From: Apostichopus japonicus
Lineage: Eukaryota; Echinodermata; Holothuroidea; Aspidochirotida; Stichopodidae
Assembly: GCF_037975245.1 (NCBI RefSeq)
Contig: NC_092570.1
Coordinates: 7,563,001 to 7,627,000, forward strand
Length of the DNA stretch: 64,000 bases
Direction: 5' to 3'
A program made the position numbers and the translations under genes. Each line of letters opens with the position of its first letter. Position 1 is the stretch's first letter. Below, piece by piece: positions 46,455-58,600 of the stretch. The notes under the pieces were generated by a model. The model was not told the DNA's origin, did not search any database, and was given only the letters and a program-made list of their open reading frames with translations.

Positions 46455-48140
46455 CAATACATGTCTAATATGGTATTCTATTTGATTCTGTGAAGTAAGC
46501 CTATGAGATATGGGCTCTCTACACTATGGATGCCAATGTGTTCACCATTTCTGATCTTTATTAACTCAGTAGTGAGAATATTGTACCCTATAGCAAAATC
46601 CTGTGGCTGCTTCGATACAAGTCTTGCCATTCCTAAGAACACTATTTCTTATGTTGCATTGATGCCAAATATGGTCACCTAGCTAGAAAAAAAATAATGA
46701 ACAATATGGCACATAAAGGTTATATCAAAGACTTGAATCAACAGGAATACTGAAAGGATCGATATATTACTGTTGAAGAAATCGACTCAAAACTTCGATT
46801 TACAACAATTAAATTGGAAGATGTTGGTTTACTAACTTAACTGGCAGCCTAACTGTCGTCACTACACTGCGGGTTAATCAAATGAAGTATCATGGTATCA
46901 AGTCACATTTAGCAGGGACTTGCTACCTCAATGATTAACAAGTTACTGACCTAAGCACTGTTACTTAGGGAAACGTTTCTGTCAGGGTTCCTATCATGTT
47001 CATTCCATCGTTTCTGATATGATAGTTAAATAACCCCGGAAAATTCTTCAGCACCCAAACTGTATGTGGTGCCCATGGTTGCATCGAAAAAGGTCGGAAA
47101 TGAACATGGAATAGTTTTGTCAGTATTGACAAATATAGTATTGACCTGAAAATGTTCAGTGTAAGTTGCCTGACCATAGCTGGAATGAGTAGTAACAAGA
47201 ACACATATATATCGCAAGAATGGTACTCAACCACAACCCATCTGTGCAGGCAAATATACCCAGTACCATGATGTCATATCTTCATTCTTTTTTGTTTTAT
47301 TTTTTAAGGGGGGATGGGGGCATAGAACTGCAAATGCATGAAACATCTTCCTTGTTCTTGGAGCAATCGTGAGTGAAGGTACGAAAAGCGATGCTAGATC
47401 AGTGAATGTAAAAGGGGGGATGGTTGGTGGGGACTTTTGGGCATCTTCCTTATAATCGATAGGTTTTGGTTTCCTCAATAAAATACTTGATGGGTGAGTG
47501 GCCAATAATCAGTATAGTGCCCTATTGACTTTGATGCAAATATATTAGATATATGAGGTTAATCTGCTTAAAATTGTCATAATAGCAAGTGCATGCAAGT
47601 GTACGTGGTAACCATTTGTCAGAATTCTTAATAAAAAAGTATTATTGATCATGTATATGTACTGAAATGCGGTTGTATGTATTTAGCAATGTGACATCAT
47701 GATGATGCACTTATGATTGACCATGTGACTATTACATTAAATAAATTGAATGCGGGCGAATGTTGCAAGTGGGAGGGCAATTCTCCCCGATAGCTTCCAA
47801 AGCAAAGCAATATTTTGCATATTTTCTTTAGATGACATTACTGCTGAATGAGTGTTTCTCATCCAATAATATTATTAAAAAAATATAAAGAATTGGAATT
47901 CGATTTAAATGCATGTGTTTTCACTACTGCGGAAAAAAATAAACCGAAATCACAAATTGCTCACTAACTGACAATCACTTCTAATAATAGAAAAAACCCG
48001 GTTACACTGGCCTGCTTTGTCAGTCAACCCTAGCTTAGGGTTGAAGCTTATGCGCCGATGGTCAATCAATTTAGATCAGTTAGACCTTCAAAATGCAAGT
48101 GGATTTCGCAATGTCAAATGTAAATTGTCAATACTTAAGA
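46455..48140. other. Non-coding, nothing recognised
   Basis: AT-rich unique sequence with a short G-rich tract near 47310. Confidence 0.3.
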
Positions 48141-48331
48141 GTTAACATCCCAGTCGCTTTCTGTAATATCCGACTATCAAATGTCTCCTTGAATGGCTTG
48201 TAAGGGTCCACGATAGTTATCGTGAAATTCATAACATGTGTGATGAAGTTATAACACAGCACGATAACTATCGTGGATCACAATTAGCAAGAACCACGTT
48301 AGCTATCGTGACGACAAGGAGAATCGGGTGG
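48141..48331 (-). repeat. ATCGTG-palindrome repeat, copy 2 (inverted partner 22646-22826)
   Basis: Reverse complement of the 22.6-kb copy. Palindromes CACGATAGTTATCGTG at about 48211 and CACGATAACTATCGTG at about 48260, plus a variant near 48296. Confidence 0.85.
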
Positions 48332-48889
48332 CTTGAGTGCTGTGCTTTTGACATTTACCTCTGTAGATTTATATAGAAAGATAACTGAAGTAATTGTTAG
48401 GTGCTGGCTAATTGGTATGTTTGAAACTGATATATCCACGATTAATTTGGGTGGAAAATGCTATGATATCGTACTACTAAAGTATAAAAAATTGTAGTAG
48501 CAACGAGTGTTTTCTCGAAAAATCCAATGAGATGAATCATCCGGCAACTTATATAGTTATATATTGTTAGTTTCTAACAATTAATATCGGAAAAATTACG
48601 TTAAATTTACTTTTTAAATCAGATTTACAATTTTGCTTTCTATAAGGTGAGTTTGTATCTTGTCCGTACTTTACTAGATCTGTTAGCCACGCACTTCCCG
48701 TCCACTCGGTTTGCGTGGCTTTAATGTTTATAGCTCCATGCTTTAATATAGTCTGAACTGTGATATCCGGTTGAAGCAAATGTCTGTGCTGTCATTCACT
48801 GTCATTCGTTTTAGTCAATGCAATTTTTTAGTGTGTACAACATATTGTCATTCGTTATGTTTAACGCAATTGTCATTCGTTTAAGTAAC
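48332..48889. other. Non-coding, with small TGTCATTCGTT repeats
   Basis: Near 48790-48885 the word TGTCATTCGTT recurs three to four times at irregular spacing. Otherwise nothing recognised. Confidence 0.4.
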
Positions 48890-51088
48890 CAGGCGCGTAT
48901 CCAGGATTTTCTAACCCGGGGGGCGCGAATTACTATCTAAGCGGAGCGCCACCATCGGTTGGCGCGCAGCGTACAAGAAAATTTCTGGGTTCTGTACCCC
49001 CCCCCCCCCCAGATCACCGGAAACGGCACTTCTCGGGCTTGAAATGACCAACCAGATGTACACTTTTGGCCTGAGAACCAAGTTTTTCCTAATAGTTTTT
49101 TTCTCCATCCATAACCTTTTTGAAGATTGTCAACCCGGCACACGTCATGTTCGACCTGATCGCCTGTGGGTCTTTGCTTTTGTAGGTAATTCTATGTCGC
49201 GGCCCACAATACCCGTCAGCCCCACTTTTCAAGGTTTTAAGCCCCAAATTTGTTCAGAATTTGAAAATTCACATTTCTCGTGAATAAACTCACTTCAAAA
49301 CATACCTATAATGTTGTACAAAATTTCATCTATGGACAACCAATATAGAAAAACTACCTTCAACCCCTAACAGACCGGTCAAAATTGCACGAGTAGAGGG
49401 AAGTGTGATGCAGAATGTTGGTTAGAAATTTTCGAAAATTCAGACACAGTTAATTTATTGGTGTACAAATATTAAACCTCTTATAACGGCTATTATAAAA
49501 CTTGGTTGAAGGAAATGAAAAAATAGCAGATGTTTCCGAAACCGAACACTACACACATAGGCGTAGGAGGCGCGGCGGCAGTGGCGGAGCTAGGGGTATT
49601 GGTCAGGAGAGGCGAGAATGGTCTGTAGGGGCGCTTTCGACACTATCTAAGCGGAGCGCCACCACTGGTTAGCGCGTAGCGCACAGACAAATTTTGAGAA
49701 AAGATACTCCCTAGATCGCCGGAAATGACCACTTTCAGGGCCTGGCTAATTTGCAGATAAACGAAGAATAGGGTGTCATCGCCAAATTACACCAACAAAA
49801 TGTGACAAATGTCAATAAGTAGATGAGAGCGCAATAAAAAAGTCAATAATCTAGAATAAGTAAAAAGTGGTAAAGAGCTGAAAAAGGCGCCAGCAGTCCA
49901 TTTGAGTCCGTCAGGGGGCGCATCCGCCCCCTGGCCGTATGGAGGCTCCGTCACTGCGCGGCGGGGGTGCAGCCCCTAATTCGCCATTACTAATGTAAAA
50001 GAAACTTTTGACATAATTGGACCTCCATGCTTTTTATACATCTACATGAGACATGTCGTTGTTTACATTAGCATCCCGCGGTATACTGCGCAATTTTAAC
50101 GGACCGTACGGTAGGCCTACATGATGGCATGCGATGTAATAACCGATGCTTGCTTATATGATATTGACATTGACACGTTGAACGCGCGCTTCGCGCGCGA
50201 AAGCATTCGGTTATTTTTTCAGGCAAGTCGAACAGTTTTGAGGATTTTCATCCCGGAACGCCATTTTCATGCTCACTGATATGATGTGATATCTGCTGTT
50301 TGCGTTACAAATTCGAACAGGCGCGTAGCGAGGAATTTGCGAAGCCTGTAGGCAAATTATCTAAGCGTAGCGCCACCATAGGTTGGCGCGAAGCGTACAA
50401 GAAAATTTTGGCCGAAAATGCCTCCCAGATCGCTGGAAATGGCACTACCCAGGACCATTTGTTAGCGCGAAGCGTACAAGCAAATTTTGGCCGAAAATGT
50501 CTCCCAGATCGCTGCAAATGACACTTCCCAGGCCTTGTAAGTTGCATCTAAGCACTTTCTGTTTTGAAATTACTTAGCGATATCATTTAAAAATATGCTG
50601 AATGGGGGGGGGGGGGCGGTCGCCCCCATCCCAAAATGCGTCATGTTCCCCGACGACACGGTCGAGTTCGAGACCAGCCACAGTTGGTTTCAGAGCACAA
50701 TTCTACACACGCGTTATGATAGACCATATATAGTATATATATATAAATCATTAGTGAGAGAGGAAAATGGAAACGTCAAAAAATGGAGTTGTCGGTGTAA
50801 GGGGTAGGGTGAGGCACACTTTTACGAAATCATTGATCCGTCACTGGCTACCCTTCAGCGCTGTAATGATGTCACTGTTCCTCTTTCTCTTCCCGGTGTC
50901 TTCGCGTTTTTCTTTTACTCCCTCCTTTTCTCCTTCTTCTCTCTTTCTTCTTTTTCTTTTCCCTTCCTTCCTCTCCTCCTCCTCGTTTTCCCCTCTTTTT
51001 TCCTTTTTTCTTCTCTTTTTTCTCTCTCCTCTTTTTTCTTACCCGGGGGGCGCGCGCCCCCAACGCCCCCCCCCTGGATACGCACCTG
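48890..51088 (+). mobile_element. CAGGCGCG element II, 2199 bp, 5-bp duplication
   Basis: Ends CAGGCGCGTATCCAGG and CCTGGATACGCACCTG. Flanks GTAAC at 48885-48889 and 51089-51093. Collinear with element I but longer on the left, and it carries a nested 378-bp hAT-like MITE. It has three full copies of the GCGCCACC module (near 48931, 49643 and 50359) and a half copy near 50459. The pyrimidine tract lies at 50880-51040. No transposase is seen. Confidence 0.85.
49579..49956 (+). mobile_element. hAT-like MITE, 378 bp, copy 3 (nested)
   Basis: CAGTGGCGGAGC ... GGCTCCGTCACTG. Perfect 8-bp duplication CGCGGCGG at 49571-49578 and 49957-49964. It lies in the remains of a CATAGGCG-family element inside element II, so three insertion layers are visible. 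Confidence 0.95.
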
Positions 51089-51225
51089 GTAACACCCCAA
51101 TTTGTTACAAATTACATTAGATAACTGCGCCCGTCAGAGAAATAACTTTCCCTAGGTGAATGAAGTGACCTATGTAAGGGAATTTCCCCAATTGAAAACA
51201 ACCACGCGCATTTGTTCCTGAACCT

Positions 51226-52421
51226 ACGGAAGCGTAGAAGGGACATGGTGATGAAAGAGTAACGAACTCGTCAAAATGACAAAATTCAGAAAAATGACGT
51301 TTTGCCGAGTTTAACAACTGGTCAAAACGACAAAATTATTAAATTTGCCGAGATACAACAAGTCGTCACAATGACAAAATTCCGAAAATTGACGTTTTGC
51401 CGAGATACAACAAGTCGTCAAAATGACAAAATTCCGAAAATTGACGTTTTGCCGAGATACAACAAGTCGTCAAAATGACAAAATTCCGAAAATTGACGTT
51501 TTGCCGAGATACAACAAGTCGTCAAAATGACAAAATTCCGAAAATTGACGTTTTGCCGAGATACAACAAGTCGTCAAAATGACAAAATTCTGAAAATTGA
51601 CGTTTTGGTGAGATACGACAATTCGTCAAAATGACAAAATTCTGAAAATTGACGTTTTGTTGAGATACGACAATTCGTCAAAATGACAAAATTCTGAAAA
51701 TTGACGTTTTGCCGAGATAAAACAAGTTGTCAAAATGACAAAATTCTGAAAATTGACGTTTTGCCGAGATACAACAAGTTGTCAAAATGACAAAATTCCG
51801 AAAATTGACGTTTTGCCGAGATACAACAACTCAAAACGTCAATTTTCAGATTTTTGTCATTTTGACGACTTGTTGTATTTCGGCAAAACGTTAAGATTCA
51901 GATTTTTGTCATTTTGACGACTTGTTATATCTCTGCAAAACGTCAATTTTTAAAATTTTGTCATTTTGACGAGTTGTTGTATCTCGGCAGAACGTCAATT
52001 TTCAAAATTTTGTCATTTTGACGAATTGTCGTATCTCAAGAAAACGTCAATTTTCAGATTTTTGTCATTTTGACGACTTGTTGTATCCCGGCAAAACGTC
52101 AATTTTCAAAACTTTGTCATTTTGACGACTTGTTGTATCTCAGCAAAACGTCAATTTTCAGATTTTTGTTATTTTGATGAGTTATTGTATCTCGGCAAAA
52201 CGTCAATTTTCAGATTTTTGTCATATTGATGAGTTATTGTTTCTCGACATAACTTCAATTTTCAGAATTTTGTCATTTTGACGATTTGTTGCATCTCGGC
52301 AAATTTAATAATTTTGTCGTTTTGACGAGTTGTAAAACTCGACAAAACGTCATTTTTCTGAATTTTGTCATTTTGACGAGTTTGTTTCTCTTTCATCACC
52401 ATGTCCCTTCTACGCTTCCGT
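51226..52421. mobile_element. Fold-back element, 1196 bp, with 52-bp repeats in both arms
   Basis: Outer inverted repeats ACGGAAGCGTAGAAGGGAC...AAAGAG and its reverse complement close the element. The left arm (to about 51831) holds about eleven 52-bp units (AAGTCGTCAAAATGACAAAA, then GACGTTTTGCCGAGATACAA). The right arm holds about eleven in the opposite orientation, with more divergence. Flanks CTGAACCT and ATGAACCC share TGAACC, suggesting an old 8-9 bp duplication. It lies about 240 bp upstream of the ACOT9 start codon. Confidence 0.9.
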
Positions 52422-52663
52422 ATGAACCCCCTATGGCCTAGCATAGAGCAAGGCGCTGTTTACCTGAGTAAATCAGAGCCGTATGTTTAAATATACGGCT
52501 CTGGAGTAAATGCGATAGTATTACATATAAACATCACGGAGCCTGGCGACTGAATGGAAGCGCCGTAATTTTAAAGTATCTTCGGTAATATTATATAGGC
52601 TAGCAGCATCAGTCTCTTCAAGCCGATCGATTGTTTCAAGGAGAAACACCTCGGATTACAAAA
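52422..52663 (+). promoter_or_regulatory. Presumed ACOT9 5' flank / 5' UTR
   Basis: The short unique stretch between the fold-back and the ATG must hold the 5' UTR and core promoter if exon 1 is correct. A perfect hairpin CAGAGCCGTAT / ATACGGCTCTG lies at 52474-52503. No TATA box is obvious. This is inferred from position only. Confidence 0.35.
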
Positions 52664-52689
52664 ATGGCTGCTCGCACTTTTCAATTCGT
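52664..52689 (+). CDS. ACOT9: ACOT9 exon 1 (start codon, presequence)
   Basis: ATG in context ACAAAAATGG; encodes MAARTFQF and ends two bases into a codon at donor GT|GTAAGT. Chosen because the phase fits exon 2 and the joined peptide looks like a mitochondrial presequence. Not supported by family conservation. Confidence 0.6.
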
Positions 52690-55600
52690 GTAAGTGTTTA
52701 CAGAATTAAGCTTTTAAACAAGTTAATTATCTATGCTCGGTAGGCTATTGAGTAAGAACTTAGGGGGAAGTCATGATAGCCTTTGGTTAGGTTTACTAAT
52801 GCTGCCTATCGCTGTACAACTTTGGTACTGCGTGTAGCGTTATGTTATTTGAGGTTAGGCTACCAATGGAAGTCTCAAAACAGCAAAAGCTAGATTACTG
52901 AGGGTTAACATGTATTATATTGTGAACCCAAACAGTGTTGCCATTGTCCAACATGGTAGCCTCATAATAAAAAGTAGCTGTCTGGAACTAAGAGAACTTA
53001 AATCACTTCAAATTTTGAAAGTTGTTTGGATACAACTAGTATACTATAGACTATAGTATAGAACATGCCAACATGCAAGTCCACTTTGTAGCCGAATACA
53101 TCGTCACACATGCACACAATTCCCACACAGAACAACAAAGACTAACGGATCTCGTTCAACCAAACCCATGCATAACCACGGAAAGTTCCAGTGTAGCCAC
53201 TACCGTGGAAACCTTTGGACTTAATGCTAAAGTGGCTTAAGGAACAATTGGGGTAGTTGATGGTCGTTTTCATTATATATAATTCTGCAGGGGTATTTTC
53301 ATGAAAGATCTGACACTGTTGGTGTAACCACTACACAACCAACCTTTGTACTTATTTGAAATATGTTCAAAAGATTTTGCAAAACTTGATGTAGCCACCT
53401 GATTTGAGGGGGAGGTGGGGGGGGGGTCTCATGTGGCTGAGTATGCTATAATTGCTCATACATATATACATACTAGGCCTAGTTATCCCACAAATCATAA
53501 CATAGGATCAATTTGTTGCCAAGCACCCCTAGTAACTCACACATTTCTACAGATTATAACTAAAATTAGAACATTCCTATGAATGATACATGTTTGCATA
53601 TTACATAATGACCTGTTAAGGGATCATTTAAAAACGCCATATCTGGGTCCGTCTATGATTATGTAAAATTAAATATTCACTCTCCGGTTGCATGCTGTTT
53701 TTCGCTAATTTTTCAACAGAAACGTAACTTTTCAGTTTGCACAGTTTCCTAATTCCCAAATTATTTGAACTGCATGTTTCCATTAGAGATGTTACGTACC
53801 ATTTTTCAATCATTCACAAATTCTGAAAGAATTCTTAGGAGTGGTTGCAGTGGAAACATTTCAAGATGTATTGCAATCAAATGAAAAGGATATGTAGTGA
53901 TGGGGAGGGAGATTTGAGGTAGATGGTATCTCTTTGGGGAAGGTGAGTTGCAGAAAGGGATTGAACAAAAGTCGCTAAATCAAGGAATAGAGATGGAAGG
54001 GTAAGAACAATAAAGGGGACAATAGTTTTTCTATATTCGTCAATCCAATCGTTATTGATTCTGTTTATGATCTCTCGCCACCAATGTTTGCATGTACACC
54101 TTTTCACATTGAACAAGGTTCAGAAGTTTTTTGTAATTCTGTAACTTATTCAAAATGTTTGGACTCATTGTTTGGAGCTGTTTATACAGATCATACATTC
54201 AACTTATTAAAAAGTATCACATACAGTAGTTCTGGAAATGAATTGTGCACCTTTCAGTGGGATTATGATACTTTCTCATTCTGATATAATACATATTAAT
54301 TAAGAAGTAAAGACCTCAAAAGTAGACATCAATGAGTCATTTCTACATCTGAATTGAACATTGGCAAGTTGATTCTGACGGATTCACTAAAACCTGCCAC
54401 ACACTGTAGGACTGATCCCAGCCCTGCTCAACTGGACCTTCGTTACATGGAAAATCTTCAATTGTGAAGACTGAAAGTCCTACCACTGACCCCAGCAAAC
54501 TGACCGACTGATCAGAGCCCACAAGGACCGTTTGTTGTTAATGACCAGAGCTCATTCGGGTCGCATACAAATTCATGAAACTGTGATTGGTTTTATTTGT
54601 TAAAACTGTCCAGTACATTCGTCTAGATCATCCACACGCTACAGGACTGCCAGTCTGGAAAATTGATACATGGTCAGTTTCCCTGAATGAAGCCAGGGTG
54701 ACTTAAAACTGGCAAAGAAACGATCAGTCTTAAACCGTCGCACACTGGCCGACTGTCCATGTTTTCCCACATTACGATAGATGTGTTGCATCGAGTCATG
54801 AGCATTCATGTGGTGTGCAAGGGGTGTTAACATGAAGAGAAGTGTTTTGCATTTTGTTTGGTTTGACATAATTTGTTAGAAGAAAACAATCCTTCTTTGC
54901 AATATCATGTATTCGTTGAGAAAGGTATGGTAGGCTAGAGACCAAGAAATTGTTATTCAGAATAATTGTGTGACGGCTGAATGGTAACAACATCAGACAA
55001 TTTCAAAGTGTATTCAAAAACATGCCATGCTGACAGTCGACCCATTACTCTAAATGAGTATGTAAACTACTGTACGTTAAAATTAGGTTCAGCTTTAAAC
55101 ATACATGAATGCATTCATGACAAACATCAAAGTAGCATGTGATTATATATACCATAGGCGTAGGAGCCTAATTTGATTTGGGGGGCTGTAACAACTTGCC
55201 CGAAAAATAAAACCCAAACTTTTTCGCTCATTCAACATGTTAATGTGCATATCATATAGGCATCCCTCCGGTTATTATATCACATGCCATTAACAGACAA
55301 TCATTTTCCGTGTTATTACCCTTCCATATTGGTTATAATTATTGGGCAAGTCGTTACAATAATAATGGTAATAATAATGTAAGTTCAACCAATATTGAAA
55401 AACACATTGCAAATTAGTTTTCTCTCAGTACAGCTGTAGGTGCCCGAAAAATTCTCAGCATATTGCCAGAATTTTCACCAAAAAAATTGGTTGGGGGAGC
55501 TGCAGCCCCCCCAGCCCCAGCCCCCCCCCCCTCCTACGCCTATGTGATTATATCTAGAGAAAACGATGACATTAAAATATTTGACGTTTAACCAAATAAG

Positions 55601-58600
55601 TCTCCAACCCAGTAATTCCATTTCTTTTCTTTCTATGGTAGGTCAAACTACCCAGTCCTTTGTTTGTCCCACAAGTGCTTTTCATCAACTGCTACCAGAC
55701 TACCAACAGTCTATGAAAGTGAGTTCTATTTTCATCTTAAATTGTCAAAAAGCTTAGTCAAAGGTCTGTAGGTCACCATCATATAAAAAGGGGTTTTTGC
55801 TCATCATGATGGGAACACATCCTTTTCACAGGGACAAGATAGTGGGTTTCAGATCATGGAATTATGGGAAGTGCCTATTTCCGAATGAAAAACAAACACT
55901 GAATATGCTGGCATTTAGCCAGCAAAGAAATAGCCCGAGTATTTCTGATACTTGGGCATTTCAGAAGGGTTGGATAACAGGTTATGGTATGATTTGTTTA
56001 TGTAACATAGTAAACACTTCTAAACCCGGACGTAAGCATTTGCACGAAGACTTGATCAAGTGTTTTTGTGGTAAAAGTTTACAAGTGAATAACATCTAAC
56101 GAATAAAGCTAGTAAAACTGCAATGTTATGAAATTCTGGTCTCCAATCATGTTAAGTTTGCATTAATAATGTGTGAAGTAGCCATAACATATTCAGGGGT
56201 TCCAAATTATGGAAGAGTTGTTTATACTCTGGTTGATTAATTTTCTTTTCAGAAATGATCCATATATTTGGTGAGCGTGAAGAATAATGATCACTGGACG
56301 TTAATGATCTAATTGATGTTTTCTTTTCTGTCTATTACAGTTAGAGAGAAAATTAAATCGATTGTGTCTGCATCCCAAACATGGAGGTATGGTGGGCAGA
56401 GATTAATAGATAAATTATTTATTAATTAGTTATCCATCAATGAGTTATTTACTAATAAGTATATCATCACCGTAGCAGATACTAGAACTGCACATCTTCG
56501 GTACTCCACAGTTTTACATTGAGTTACTTAATACTTAGGTTGCAATCAATGCGTACAATAGAACATGATGCAATGTAACACAATATATTACAATACAACA
56601 CAACCCAATACAATGGCATACAATATGTGTGGTCGGGTAACTCGGTTCGGTTACAGGCCATTACTACCGGTTATATTACATTGAAAGAGCGCGTAATTAA
56701 AAAGAATTTACAGCCATTTCTTTTCATAGTGGATACCAGTGACTTGCGCCAGGGGGCTGGGATGGCTTGCATTGATACTAGGGCCCCACCAGTGGCGTAA
56801 CCAGAGGGGTTGTTGGGGAGAAATCCCCGCTCTCAAAAGTCTCGCCCCCCATCCCTGCTGCCCCAAAAGAAATTTATAATACAATATAACTTAATAAATA
56901 GATATAACATACCCTATTTTAAACAATATCGCGCCCCCCCCCCTTGTCAATTTCTTTGACCCCCTCTGAAGCTCCTCAAATGAAAAAGTCTAGTTACGCC
57001 TATCGACCATCGGTTCGTGGAAATTCAGTCTTGCGGACCTTCACTCTTGTGAAATTCCCCCCTCGGTTCATCAATATCTTTCACCTGGTCAAGGAAACAA
57101 TATTCCTCTTCTAACGTGGAAACCACTATTATTTGTTTAAGGATTTGAATGGCTGATTCATCTTTTTGCCTGTTGTATGCTTTATATTGTTTGATATATA
57201 TTGTAAACTGCATTTATTTCTTTTTATGTTTTGATCTTTTCCTCTGTAACAATTCATACCATAGTACCATCAATTTATTATTCAGCTTGGGTAAAACTTA
57301 CTTATAAAGTGAAAGTGTCTTTGACTGCGTTTCATGTGCAGATTCCTTTTGTTCGTTGGATTGCTATGCGATACAAGGCAGTGCCACTGTGGCGTAGCGA
57401 GGGCAGGGCCCTTGTAACAGGGCCCTTGTGCAGCAGTAGTCATGGACCTCCAAGTGAGAGTCCACATTCACACAATCCCAACAGGGGGTTTCTTGCTTGG
57501 ATGAGCAGTTTTGATATTTGGTACCAATATTCACCCTTATATGTCTACTCTCGGGCTTTCTCTATTTATTCCCACCCATGTCACTGGTCCCCTCAGGGGT
57601 CTGGGCCCAGGGTGAACACACCTGCCCAGTTATGAAATATGCACCAAAAGTTAGTAATATTCCTATCTATTTCATTCATAATATTACTCTCAATAATATT
57701 TTCTTCAAATTTTAGGCCCGATGTGAAGAGGTCTGTCGCGGGCATGGATACCCCAATCGTCCAGAGTGACCTACCTCAGAGGACCATGCAAGACAGTTAT
57801 AGTGAGGCAGTTATACCTCTATCTGACCCTTTGATCAGAGAGAAATACATCAACCAGTTCTCAAATCTAAGGATCGGCAGGTTACTGGAGGATTTGGATA
57901 CAATGGGAGGTAAAAAGAAGGAAAAAATGATTTTGAATTTGAAGAATTTTTCTTTCCCTTTGAGTTTGCATTGATTTGCCCGGCATTGAAAGAAATTCCA
58001 GGATAAGCCTTAAAGAATTTTTGCATGCCCACAACCAGGGTATACTATAGTAATCCAACAACTTCCCTCATACATGTACAAACTATCCCTTACCCCTCCA
58101 TATCCCCCCCCCCCCCATCCCAACTTCACCAACTAATCTGAAAGCAAATCAAATTGAAATTTTCAACGTAAATGTCTCTTATTACTTAACAGTAGTCTGT
58201 ATGGAAAAAAAAAAAACATTTTCTTTTGAATTATTGAATGTAACCATCATTCTGTGACATTACTGAGATTGTTACATTACCTTTGCTATTACTTTTACTG
58301 TCAACTTCAAGAAAGTGGCAATTCCAATTAGAATGCTTAGAACAATTGACTTGCAAACTAAGGATTGCAGGTTTAAGGCTACGTCATTTACACTGTGTCC
58401 TACCTGAAAAAAAGTGCTTTATCTCAGCGACCTCTCTTTTACCCAGGTGTATTGATATGCTGTAACGTGTCGATATAGTCAAGTGCACACTGGTTAGTGG
58501 CTCCAACCCTGACACGTCAAAATGGCGCACAGTAGTAGCTTGGGAGCCACCGTTTTATTTGTGTACACTTGTAGATCTCTGATCAGGGGGGGAAAATGTT

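Noticed and set aside
51270-52390. CRISPR-like array of 52-bp repeats
   Set aside because: Units are contiguous with no spacers, and the array is inverted at its centre in a eukaryotic locus. It is a fold-back element.
55797-56099. 100-codon + strand frame
   Set aside because: Intronic between ACOT9 exons 2 and 3; no homology recognised and not in phase with the gene.
56790-57008. TIR element with CAGTGGCGTAAC-like ends
   Set aside because: Ends are imperfect and no convincing 8-bp duplication is seen, so it is mentioned only within the intron entry.
57231-57635. 134-codon + strand frame
   Set aside because: Lies in ACOT9 intron 3 in a repeat-like GC-rich patch; no family content.
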